A stretch of 20,641 nt of DNA from positions 1 to 20,641 of the forward strand of contig JAUPVJ010000057.1 in NCBI GenBank assembly GCA_030917145.1. Direction: 5' to 3'. The position numbers and the translations under genes were made by a program. Shown here in pieces: positions 12,802-19,942 of the stretch. The notes under the pieces were generated by a model. That model had not been told where the DNA came from. It saw nothing but the letters and a program-made list of their open reading frames with translations, and did not search any database. Positions within the stretch are counted from its first letter, which is position 1; each line of letters starts with the position of its first letter. The stretch is from Patescibacteria group bacterium (lineage in GTDB: Bacteria > Patescibacteriota > Minisyncoccia > Phycocordibacterales > CAIRYW01).

Positions 12802-12827
12802 AAGACCCTTGCATGCGCTCGGGTCTT
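12802..12827 (-). terminator. Terminator of an uncertain minus-strand transcript
   Basis: On the minus strand AAGACCC and GGGTCTT enclose about 12 nt and are followed by CTTTTTTA. It shows that something is transcribed leftward between 12830 and 13370. On the plus strand no T tract follows. Confidence 0.7.
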
Positions 12828-12928
12828 TCGATGGATTTTGTTTGCCGGTGTTGTTCTTGTTGGCATGTAACCTCCACTTTTTGCAAAGTGAAAAAAATCG
12901 TAGTTACTTTTTTTATATTTGAGTCGTG

Positions 12929-12980
12929 CTAGCCCTAGAGCTGCTCGAATTGCTTCGATGGCTTACTAGGGTGACTAGTC
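12929..12980. other. Strong stem-loop in the dnaX-dusB gap
   Basis: CTAGCCCTAG pairs with CTAGGG-TGA-CTAG (10 bp with a 3-nt bulge); inside lie AGC/GCT and TCGAA-TTGC-TTCGA. No T tract follows on either strand in a terminator-like position except GTTTTTT on the plus strand. It may belong to a non-coding RNA. Confidence 0.4.
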
Positions 12981-13009
12981 GTTTTTTGTTCTCCAGAGAG
13001 CCACGGGGT

Positions 13010-13243
13010 TCACGCCAGGTTCGCAACGATGACAGCGGCGGATTTGCCGGTCGGAGGCGAGTGGTTGAGCGCGGTAGGGGCGACGGTCCTCTTGTTTTTG
13101 GCGGCCAGGTTCTTGTTGGCGTTGTTCTTGTCGGCGTCTTTCGAGTGGCCGGGCGGAGCGATGTACTTGAGCATGTTAGTGGGTATGGTTGTGGAGTTTT
13201 TCAGGCTCCGTGTTTCTGCGTTGGTGACTGAGGTCTCCTGCAA
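13010..13243 (-). CDS. Uncertain small Lys/Asn/Ala-rich protein in a GC-rich island
   Basis: A 77-codon frame starting at TTG (an inner ATG at 13174 would give 54 residues). The codons show a strong purine-any-pyrimidine pattern ending in C (runs of GCC, AAC, GAC with AAG), which favours coding on this strand; the product is basic and low-complexity (KDADKNNANKNLAAKNKR in the middle). The stretch 13021-13200 is about 59 percent G+C, well above its neighbours, so a structured RNA gene is the main alternative. I could not match it to tmRNA, RNase P RNA or SRP RNA. No Shine-Dalgarno sequence is seen at either start. Confidence 0.3.
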   Translation of the reverse strand: MQETSVTNAETRSLKNSTTIPTNMLKYIAPPGHSKDADKNNANKNLAAKNKRTVAPTALNHSPPTGKSAAVIVANLA

Positions 13244-13370
13244 ACGTACGCCTTTTGAAAACCGTGGTTAGGCTTTCGGTTGAGCACACGACTTGTAAAA
13301 GAACACTCGAGTCATTCAAAATACTACTCCTGCCGCAAAATATGTCAAGAAGTTTAGAGCTGGGGAAAAC

Positions 13371-14342
13371 TTAGGAGTGGCTCAAAAAATCCGTAAGGAT
13401 TTTTTGAGCTTCTTTTGCCCCTTCTGCATTCATGAGGTTTTCACGCAAAGAGTGAGCTCCCTCAAATCCGTGAAGGTAAGATTTAAAATGTTTTTTCATG
13501 AGAGCGAAATGTTTCGTGTCACCTAAAAGCTCGTCGAAAAAAGAAATATGCTCAATCAAAGCTTTTACTTTTTCGGGAAGGGTTGGTGTGTATCCATCTT
13601 TTCTAAAAGCCCAAGGATTTCCAAAAATTCCCCGGCCAATCATCACACCGTCGCACCCTGTTTCTTTTACTCGTGCTTCACCTTCTGCAATTGTTTTCAC
13701 ATCGCCGTTTCCAATAATCAAAGTTTCTTTTTTTAAAGAGTCACGGATTGCAACTACTTTCTTTACCAAATCCCAATTTGCAGGAACTTTAGACATTTCT
13801 TTTCGAGTGCGAGCGTGAATCGTAAGCACTACAATGTCTTCTTCTAAAAGCGCAGGGATCCAATCTTCGATTTCAATTTTGTTGTACCCAACGCGTGTTT
13901 TTACAGAAATTGGTAGCGTTGGGGCGCCGCGTTTCGCGGCGCGAATGAGCTCTTTTGCAAGCTCTGGATTTTTTATGAGACTTGCTCCACTTTTTTGTTT
14001 TTCAATCGTCTTGTCTGGGCAACCCATGTTTATGTCGATCCCGTCGAACCCTAAACTTTCTACAAGCTTTGCCGCTTCTTCCATGTACTCGGGCCTGCCT
14101 GAAAAAAGCTGAGCAACAATCGGTCGCTCTGCTTCACTGAAAAGCAAATCTTTCATGAGTTTCTTTTTTCCCTCTTCGCTTGCTCGCACAAGGCCGTCTG
14201 CAGATACAAATTCAGTCCAAGTGACGTCGGGTTTTCCGTACTTTGCGATCACGCGCCGAAAAGAAGCGTCAGTGACATCTGCCATTGGCGCAAGTACAAA
14301 AAAAGGCTTTTTTAGGTTTTTCCAAAAATTATTCTGTGACAT
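13371..14342 (-). CDS. dusB: tRNA-dihydrouridine synthase
   Basis: A 323-residue flavoenzyme that reduces uridines in tRNA to dihydrouridine with FMN and NADPH. It begins with the family pattern LAPMADVTDASFRR (17-30), has the catalytic cysteine C108 in NMGCPD, the active-site basic residues in SVKTRVG (about 147-153) and TIHARTR (about 174-180), and the FMN-phosphate motif GDV and MIGRGIFGNPW. Length fits the DusB/Nif3-like Dus class. It is the last gene of the serS operon, 3 bp after the carboxypeptidase. A 13-bp hairpin lies inside its last codons. Confidence 0.92.
   Translation of the reverse strand: MSQNNFWKNLKKPFFVLAPMADVTDASFRRVIAKYGKPDVTWTEFVSADGLVRASEEGKKKLMKDLLFSEAERPIVAQLFSGRPEYMEEAAKLVESLGFDGIDINMGCPDKTIEKQKSGASLIKNPELAKELIRAAKRGAPTLPISVKTRVGYNKIEIEDWIPALLEEDIVVLTIHARTRKEMSKVPANWDLVKKVVAIRDSLKKETLIIGNGDVKTIAEGEARVKETGCDGVMIGRGIFGNPWAFRKDGYTPTLPEKVKALIEHISFFDELLGDTKHFALMKKHFKSYLHGFEGAHSLRENLMNAEGAKEAQKILTDFLSHS
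13380..13409 (-). terminator. Hairpin inside the 3' end of dusB
   Basis: Thirteen-base perfect arms (13380-13392 and 13397-13409) around a 4-nt loop, with six T in the second arm on the minus strand. The dusB stop codon is about 7 nt beyond, so a terminator would sit within the coding region and act mainly when ribosomes are absent. It is the only terminator-like structure at the end of this operon. Confidence 0.55.
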
Positions 14343-14345
14343 CTT

Positions 14346-15476
14346 TTAGTTAGTTCCACCTAACTCTTCGATACTATCTTTTTCATAAGAAAAAGCAAAG
14401 TTTGATTCCAAAAAACGAAGCAAAATGTCTACGTCTGCTTCCCTTTCGTTACTTTTTAAGATCACTACAGCTACTTTTCTTTTTACGATGTCTTTTGTGC
14501 CAAAAACCTTAAACGGAATATCGAAAACAGAAACCGTAGTGCGAAAAGCTTCTTCTGTGTAGCCGTTTTTACCCCCAATAAAAGAAGGTTTTCTCATCAG
14601 CCGATTACTGTTTACCCACTTGTGTTTTAATACTCCGTACTCAGTAACACGTGTGACGTCCCAAATGTCTGGATAATTTTTATTTATAAACTGTGCCAAA
14701 ACAAACAAATCTTTTGTACTTGAAACGTTTTTAGGTGACAAACCACTAGGGTCGCTATAAGTAGTTGAAGCCATACCGATCTGAACCGCTTTGTTGTTCA
14801 TAGCTTTTAAAAAATTTTCCCGTCCAAGACCATCTGCCAACACTTCAGCAGCGTCGTTTGAAGATTCTATCAGAAGAGGGTAAAGAAGATCTGTGATCAA
14901 AATTCTTTCTCCGGAATTTAAGCCCCCTTGTGTGCCATATGTGTTTACCGAAGATTTACTAACAACCACATAATTGTGTAAATCTAGAAGTTCTTTAGCA
15001 ACAATTGCTGTCATAAGCTTTGAAACTGAGGCGATCGGAAAGACAAACTCAGGATTTTTTTCAAAAATTATTTCCCCTGTCTCAATGTCTCCAACTAAAT
15101 AAGAAAGTGAGCTTGTCTTTGGTGGATTTTTAGAGGTCGCTTTTACAAAATTTCCAGCCCCTGTGTAAAAAGAAACTTCTTCGTCTTCTTTTTGGTCATC
15201 AGATCCTAAAATTAAATTTTCTTTATTTTCTGCCAAAATGACTTCTTTTGAAGCAAAAAAGTTGTCTACCGCTTTTGCTGTGTGTTCTCCAGTCTCAACC
15301 AAAAAAGAGGTAAGCGCTACCCCGAAGGCAATAGCGGCGAAAAACCAAACAGCAAGAGTTTTATGTTTATCGAAACCGGACTCTTTTGGAAGAAAAATTT
15401 TCTTTTGAGCGTGTGGTCCAAGCTCAAGAGTTTCGATTTTTATGACTGGTCTTTTTTCGTTTACAAGGTTTCCCAT
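14346..15476 (-). CDS. Membrane-anchored D,D-carboxypeptidase (S11 PBP) with altered KTG motif
   Basis: A 376-residue protein with an N-terminal cytoplasmic tail, one membrane helix (about 41-60) and an outer serine peptidase domain of the S11 class that trims D-Ala from peptidoglycan stem peptides. Visible active-site motifs are SVSK (150-153, nucleophile S150 and K153) and SSN (205-207). The third motif, usually KTG, reads KNG (303-305, in GGKNGYTEEA). Asn for Thr is uncommon and could change substrate use. The anchor is at the N-terminus instead of the C-terminal amphipathic helix of PBP5-type enzymes. It lies 11 bp after the Clp-like gene and 3 bp before dusB. Confidence 0.88.
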   Translation of the reverse strand: MGNLVNEKRPVIKIETLELGPHAQKKIFLPKESGFDKHKTLAVWFFAAIAFGVALTSFLVETGEHTAKAVDNFFASKEVILAENKENLILGSDDQKEDEEVSFYTGAGNFVKATSKNPPKTSSLSYLVGDIETGEIIFEKNPEFVFPIASVSKLMTAIVAKELLDLHNYVVVSKSSVNTYGTQGGLNSGERILITDLLYPLLIESSNDAAEVLADGLGRENFLKAMNNKAVQIGMASTTYSDPSGLSPKNVSSTKDLFVLAQFINKNYPDIWDVTRVTEYGVLKHKWVNSNRLMRKPSFIGGKNGYTEEAFRTTVSVFDIPFKVFGTKDIVKRKVAVVILKSNEREADVDILLRFLESNFAFSYEKDSIEELGGTN

Positions 15477-15487
15477 TTTAAATTAAA

Positions 15488-16948
15488 TTAAGTATTTTTT
15501 TGAGACAAACTGAGAACATCTTCAGGTACAACAAACTTTCTTTTATTTTGCTTTGCAATCTCAGTCGATTGGACAAGATAATCTCTTGCTTTTTCTGTAA
15601 AATCAAAACTTTTAAAATCTTTTTTCAACAGCTTTGCAATTTCTTTTATTGATTTGTAAGTAAACACAACCCTCCCAAAAGCTTCGATGTCGATGAGTTC
15701 ATTTTCCAGAAACGATTCCAAATAATGGTTGTCGCTTTCTTCTATCATAATCGTCTCAAAGTGAGAAAGCAAAGTTTGATTTTTAGACAAATTTTCTTCA
15801 AAATCTTTTTTTGTCTCGAGGAAAATAAAATGAACAGAAGAATCCAAAAAGTCTTTAAGCACAGAAAATGCGTCGGCGCCCAAACCACGCGCTTTCTTTT
15901 CAAAATCTACCCAAGAAGGAAAAACTAAAATCACATTTCGAGCTTTTTTACTTTCAGAAAGAAGGTTCGAAAACTCTTTTTCAAAACTAATCTTGTTGTA
16001 AGAGTTTTTAAGCAAAATATCAGAATTTAAAAGAAAAACCCTGCTTCGAGAAATATGCCGAAGACTTCTGCTTTCTCGAATACGCCGAGCAAGCATAAAA
16101 ATCAAATCACTACCCAAAGACACTTCTTCTGTGACCAAAAAGACATTTGGATTTTTCTTACGACTTAAAGCGCTTTCAATTTTTAGAACATTACTGTCGT
16201 GTAGAGACTCGAAACTTGCAAAATGTGAGAGTCCGGATTCTGTAAGGTTTGTACTGTACTGGTTTAAAGTGACAATCTCCCTGTGTGACCAAGTCTTTCC
16301 AATAGGTGGAATTCTCTGCAATTTTTCCATACTCCACCAGCGAGCATCAAAGATTTCTTTTTCTTCTTTTTCAAGAACCCATTTTACTGTGTGAAAAAAA
16401 TCTTCAAAAGAAACACTCTTTTCACTTAGAGCGTGTTGCAAAAACAAATCTTTTTCATAAATTAAATTTAAAAAATCGTGCAGATTTGCTCCACAAGAAA
16501 GATCCAAAAGCTCTCCTGAAAAAGAAATAGCGGGTCTGTCACGAAGGATTTGTCCAATCTCGCCCTCGTCAAAACCGAGACGCTTCATAGCCTCGTCTCC
16601 TGTGTCGCAGTAAAGGAAACCCACGGTTAAATCGTCGTCCTGTGCATAAAAAACCATACGCGCTGCTTCAAAAGAAAGTAAATCTTTTTTCACTCGCCGA
16701 GCTTTATAGGCAGAATAGAAATATGCTTCTAAAACTAAAAAGAAGAGAAATAAAAGGAAAAATCCTAAGAAACCTCCTCGAAGTTTTGTGGAAACTTCAT
16801 CTGAAGCAAAAATAGCACCAACCAAAAGAAACAAACTCAAAGTCCCACAAAAATTTACCAGAAGTCTCCTTGTTTTGTGAGCGATGATATCTTCTAGGAT
16901 TAAAGCCCCATGATATCTTTTTATAAGTTTTAAAAGTGTTTTTTGCAT
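15488..16948 (-). CDS. Membrane-anchored Clp-like protein with inactive AAA+ domain
   Basis: A 486-residue protein: two membrane helices (about 31-48 and 60-79), a Clp-N-like region (about 85-195), a linker of the type known in CPR Clp relatives (ending LNQYSTNLT, 228-236), and a region matching the first AAA+ domain of ClpB/ClpC. In that domain the P-loop position (after IESALSRKKNPN) reads LVTEEVSLGSD (271-281) with no GxxGxGKT, and the Walker B position reads VILVFPSW (339-346) with no Asp-Glu. The arginine-finger area reads LLSHFE instead of ERRF. The second AAA+ domain is missing. It cannot hydrolyse ATP by the known mechanism, so a scaffold or adaptor role in the membrane is more likely. 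This assignment rests on aligning by eye. Confidence 0.65.
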   Translation of the reverse strand: MQKTLLKLIKRYHGALILEDIIAHKTRRLLVNFCGTLSLFLLVGAIFASDEVSTKLRGGFLGFFLLFLFFLVLEAYFYSAYKARRVKKDLLSFEAARMVFYAQDDDLTVGFLYCDTGDEAMKRLGFDEGEIGQILRDRPAISFSGELLDLSCGANLHDFLNLIYEKDLFLQHALSEKSVSFEDFFHTVKWVLEKEEKEIFDARWWSMEKLQRIPPIGKTWSHREIVTLNQYSTNLTESGLSHFASFESLHDSNVLKIESALSRKKNPNVFLVTEEVSLGSDLIFMLARRIRESRSLRHISRSRVFLLNSDILLKNSYNKISFEKEFSNLLSESKKARNVILVFPSWVDFEKKARGLGADAFSVLKDFLDSSVHFIFLETKKDFEENLSKNQTLLSHFETIMIEESDNHYLESFLENELIDIEAFGRVVFTYKSIKEIAKLLKKDFKSFDFTEKARDYLVQSTEIAKQNKRKFVVPEDVLSLSQKNT

Positions 16949-16952
16949 GGTC

Positions 16953-17300
16953 TTAAAAAATTTGTTTTAAACAGCCGATTAAAAGCAAGCAAAAAACTAT
17001 AGGTAAAATAGCCCAAATAAAAAAACAGAAGATAGAAAATGAAAAAACCAATAGGTAAGAAGCACTTCCCAAAATAATAAAAAATAATTTTATTAAAAAA
17101 CCAACAGGTCTAGTAAGAAAACTCAAACCTTTCAGTTGAGATTCTTTTGAAAAAGGTAGCGGGTACAATAGTGTGCTTGCAAACTCTTTTACCGAAAAAA
17201 AATGAGTTATGAATTGTAAGAAATTTCTAAATAAAACAAAAAGCTCGCGAAAGCCCTGAGAATAGTGCCAAATCCAATATGAAAAAAACATTCTAATCAT
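16953..17300 (-). CDS. Small conserved membrane protein next to the Clp-like gene
   Basis: A 115-residue protein with an aromatic N-terminal part (WIWHYSQGFRELFVLFRNFL, about 9-28, then FITHFFSVKEFASTLLYPL) and two long hydrophobic helices (about 65-85 and 86-112). The pattern resembles a hypothetical membrane family often seen beside Clp-like genes in CPR genomes; this is from memory. It starts 36 bp after ftsQ and ends 4 bp before the Clp-like gene, so the two are likely partners. Start could also be the Met three codons later. Confidence 0.65.
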   Translation of the reverse strand: MIRMFFSYWIWHYSQGFRELFVLFRNFLQFITHFFSVKEFASTLLYPLPFSKESQLKGLSFLTRPVGFLIKLFFIILGSASYLLVFSFSIFCFFIWAILPIVFCLLLIGCLKQIF

Positions 17301-17336
17301 CTTTGTTGATTTTAATTTCCTTTAGTATAGCAAATT

Positions 17337-18194
17337 TTACTGACTTTCCTCTTCTTTTGCTTCTTCCTGCACCCCAACTTTTTCTTTAAAGAAGACTTTT
17401 TTTCCGAAACGCAGATCTACGTAAGAAGTGTTTTTAAGATCAAACTTGTCTTTAAGCGCTTCGTCTTCGAGAATACTTACAAGAGCCATCTTTTGCTCTT
17501 CTAAATTTCCGGTCAAATCTATAATTATTTTTGGGCTTTTTACTGAGGTTAAATTTACTTCTCGCAAATCCGTGACAATAATCTCAGAAATATATAAACT
17601 CGAACCTTCTAAAATCTTTTTAAATTCGTCTAAAATTCCAAGTCTTTCTGTGTCTAAAAACTTCTTTCCAACACCTAAATCACCAAACTCATTTTCCCCA
17701 CCACGGTAAACTGAGTAAACACTTCCTGAAAATTCTGGACTATCTCCGTACAAAAAGCCTTCCATATCGAAAAAGAAACATTTTGGCTCTTTAGAACACC
17801 AAACTCCCGCAGGGTCTCTTTCTACTAGTTCAACTTTTAAAGTTTTAGCTTCTTCCGAGACTTTTACTTCTTTGATTCGAGGAAACTCAACCAAAAGAGC
17901 TTGCTCGATCTGGTTTTTTGGATAAGTAAAAATATTTCGCTTATTTATCAGAAAAAAGTAGCTTCCAAAAAGTTTTTTATCTGCAAAAGCAGAAATTTCT
18001 TCTTCTTTTAAAGTCTCTGCACCGAAAACTTGCACTGCTTTTATGGAAACGCTACTCAAGCGTGTTGCAAAATACAGAAAGACACAAAACAGACAAAAAA
18101 GCACAAAAAGAATTCCCAGAATGATCATTCTTCTTTTCCTAATTTTTTTAACTACGCGAGGAGAATGAAGTGGGGTTTTTCGTACCTGATTCAT
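17337..18194 (-). CDS. ftsQ: FtsQ/DivIB-like cell-division protein
   Basis: A 285-residue bitopic membrane protein: a basic cytoplasmic tail (KKIRKRR, 16-22), one membrane helix (about 23-44), then a POTRA-type domain (about 48-118, with VSIKAVQVFGAETLKEEEI and the strand pair ending VELVERDPAGVWC) and a beta-rich second domain up to about 270. This is the FtsQ/DivIB layout, which links the division ring to septal wall synthesis through FtsB and FtsL. The acidic C-terminal tail (VQEEAKEEESQ) is an addition. The gene follows serS by 7 bp; other division genes are not in the window. Confidence 0.8.
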   Translation of the reverse strand: MNQVRKTPLHSPRVVKKIRKRRMIILGILFVLFCLFCVFLYFATRLSSVSIKAVQVFGAETLKEEEISAFADKKLFGSYFFLINKRNIFTYPKNQIEQALLVEFPRIKEVKVSEEAKTLKVELVERDPAGVWCSKEPKCFFFDMEGFLYGDSPEFSGSVYSVYRGGENEFGDLGVGKKFLDTERLGILDEFKKILEGSSLYISEIIVTDLREVNLTSVKSPKIIIDLTGNLEEQKMALVSILEDEALKDKFDLKNTSYVDLRFGKKVFFKEKVGVQEEAKEEESQ

Positions 18195-18201
18195 TTATAT
18201 T

Positions 18202-19494
18202 TTAAAGTAAGTTTATTTTTTGCAATTTTGTTTTTCCAAACATGAAAGGGAGCAAAGCCTCAGGAACGTCGATTGAACCGTCTTCTTTTTGGTAGTTTTC
18301 CATGATCGCAACAAGAGTACGCCCTACAGCTACAACAGTGGCATCGTTCATGTGCACAGGCTCGATTCGTCCATCTTTTCTTTTTACACGAGTGTTAAGT
18401 CTTCTGGCTTGAAAGCCTGATGTAAGATCGGCGCTGTGAGTTTCTCTGTATTTTCCTTGTCCTGGCATCCAAGTTTCTATGTCGATTTGTCTATAATCTG
18501 GAAAACCCATGTCTCCGGTACACACAGAAACTACTTGGTAAGGAAGTTTTAATGTTTGCAAAACATGCTCTTGAATCGCAACAAGGAAATTTTGTTCATC
18601 AAGAGAATTTTCTGGAAGAGAAAAAACTTCCATTTCAAGTTTATCGAATTGATGCTGACGAATAATTCCCTTTGTGTCTTTCCCGTAACTTCCAGCCTCT
18701 CTTCGAAAAGCAGTTGAGTACCCCACGTAGCGAATCGGAAGCTCATCTTCATTGAAAACCTCATCCATATGAATCGGACCAAGAGTGTGCTCAGCAGAAC
18801 CAACAAGCATTAGATCGTCTTCAGGGAAAATATAATGCTCTTCTGGAGTCATAAAACGAGCCATTCTGTTTTGGACAGCGGGTTTTACAAATACAGGAGG
18901 GATGACAGGTAAAAAAGCATCTACATTTATAGAAATATTTGCAGCCTTAGCAATCTCTGTTAGTTTTTCTTTATTTGTCAGTACTCCAAAACAAAATTGG
19001 ATCAGTGCGAATTGCAAAAGTGCCAAATCTCCTTTGAGGTATGCAAATCGAGAGCCAGAAATTCCTGCCGCTGTTTCTGTGTCGATCACCCCAAGGTCTG
19101 CTCCGAGCTCGTCGTGTTCTTTTGGTTTAAAAGAAAACTCCGGTACTGTTCCCCACTGTCTTACAATTTTATTTTCTGTGTCATCTTTTCCAACCGGTGT
19201 GTCAGCAGAAGGAACGTTTGGAATTTTAAGCATCAAAGAAAGATAGGCTTTGTCGGCATCGGCAAATTCTTTTTCGAGACTTTCTGATTCTCCCTTTAAT
19301 TTTGCACCCTCTTCTATGTTGCGATTTTGCTGAGCAACGTTTCTTGCTTGGTTTAAAGCGTCTAGTTTACTTCTAAGTTCTTTTTTTACTTCGTAAAGTC
19401 GCAAAAGCTCGTCGAGGTCGATTTCCCTGTTTTTGTTTTTGATCGCCCCTGCAACAATCTCTTTATTTTCTTTAATGAATTTGATGTCTAACAT
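18202..19494 (-). CDS. serS: Seryl-tRNA synthetase
   Basis: A 430-residue class II synthetase that charges tRNA-Ser. The N-terminal helical hairpin arm (about 30-100) that grips the long variable arm of tRNA-Ser is present, followed by the catalytic core: motif 2 with FRREAGSYGKDTKGIIRQHQF, the serine-site region THSADLTSGFQARR, and motif 3 ending VAVGRTLVAIMENYQ. The usual HTLNGS before motif 3 reads VHMNDATV, a small departure. The length is normal. It is the first gene of the minus-strand operon down to dusB. The ATG is 9 nt after an extended -10 box. Confidence 0.95.
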   Translation of the reverse strand: MLDIKFIKENKEIVAGAIKNKNREIDLDELLRLYEVKKELRSKLDALNQARNVAQQNRNIEEGAKLKGESESLEKEFADADKAYLSLMLKIPNVPSADTPVGKDDTENKIVRQWGTVPEFSFKPKEHDELGADLGVIDTETAAGISGSRFAYLKGDLALLQFALIQFCFGVLTNKEKLTEIAKAANISINVDAFLPVIPPVFVKPAVQNRMARFMTPEEHYIFPEDDLMLVGSAEHTLGPIHMDEVFNEDELPIRYVGYSTAFRREAGSYGKDTKGIIRQHQFDKLEMEVFSLPENSLDEQNFLVAIQEHVLQTLKLPYQVVSVCTGDMGFPDYRQIDIETWMPGQGKYRETHSADLTSGFQARRLNTRVKRKDGRIEPVHMNDATVVAVGRTLVAIMENYQKEDGSIDVPEALLPFMFGKTKLQKINLL

Positions 19495-19503
19495 GTAGAA
19501 AAA

Positions 19504-19531
19504 ATCTTATCATTATTTTGACAGGAAACAA
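19504..19531 (-). promoter_or_regulatory. Promoter of the serS operon
   Basis: On the minus strand TTGTTT, a 16-nt spacer and TGATAAGAT (extended -10) end 9 nt before the serS ATG. Transcription would begin at or next to the start codon. It overlaps the plus-strand promoter for the 19577 gene. Confidence 0.55.
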
Positions 19532-19546
19532 AATGAGCGGTAGATT
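19518..19546 (+). promoter_or_regulatory. Promoter of the 19577 gene
   Basis: TTGACA (19518-19523), a 17-nt spacer and TAGATT (19541-19546). Downstream of it a perfect dyad GGGAA-TG-TTCCC (19554-19565) lies in the short leader and may be an operator. Confidence 0.5.
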
Positions 19547-19576
19547 TCTCTTTGGGAATGTTCCCTACTTTATATC

Positions 19577-19867
19577 ATGAAAATAGGTGTTATTTACCCG
19601 ATCTGCGACCAAAGAGGTCGACGTCTTGGTTTCCAAGCCCTCAAAGAAGACGGGAGTGTCCGGGGAGGTCTTATTGGAGTCCCAGGACTTCAAACCTTCC
19701 GGCAATCGGACCAAGAACGCGCCGAACAAGCACGAATTGCGCAAGAGGCGCGTGAGCTCATGGGACCCTCCGCGGAAGAACTCGCAAGAAGAAGCCGGAC
19801 CGAGATTCAGGAAGATGAATGGCCAAGGAGTACCCGTCGCGGTCTCTCCTACCTCGGCGGATATTAA
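19577..19867 (+). CDS. Hypothetical small Arg/Glu-rich protein
   Basis: A 96-residue soluble protein with a glycine-rich first third (GVIYPICDQRGRRLGFQ) and a charged helical middle (QERAEQARIAQEARELMG, about 45-62), ending RGLSYLGGY. I do not recognise it. A promoter before it, a terminator after it, and its place in a conserved-looking gap between serS and dprA support it being real. It is richer in G/C than its neighbours. Confidence 0.55.
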   Translation: MKIGVIYPICDQRGRRLGFQALKEDGSVRGGLIGVPGLQTFRQSDQERAEQARIAQEARELMGPSAEELARRSRTEIQEDEWPRSTRRGLSYLGGY

Positions 19868-19884
19868 ACGCCATCAACACACAG

Positions 19885-19910
19885 ACAGTCTTAACAGGCT
19901 GTATTTTTTT
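19885..19910 (+). terminator. Terminator of the 19577 gene
   Basis: ACAGTC (19885-19890) and GGCTGT (19897-19902) pair with one G-U, around loop TTAACA, followed by ATTTTTTT. Confidence 0.7.
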
Positions 19911-19942
19911 GTATTTTTAAATCCGGAGTTATCATTATATAT

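Noticed and set aside
13029..13271. Plus-strand hydrophobic 80-codon frame in the GC-rich island
   Set aside because: The hydrophobicity follows from the G/T-rich strand; the only terminator nearby works on the minus strand, and the minus frame has the better codon pattern.
12840..13370. tmRNA, RNase P RNA or SRP RNA in the GC-rich gap
   Set aside because: I looked for the T-arm and tag frame of tmRNA, the conserved AGGAAAGTCC and ACAGAA blocks of RNase P RNA, and the GGAAGGAAGC block of SRP RNA on both strands and found none.
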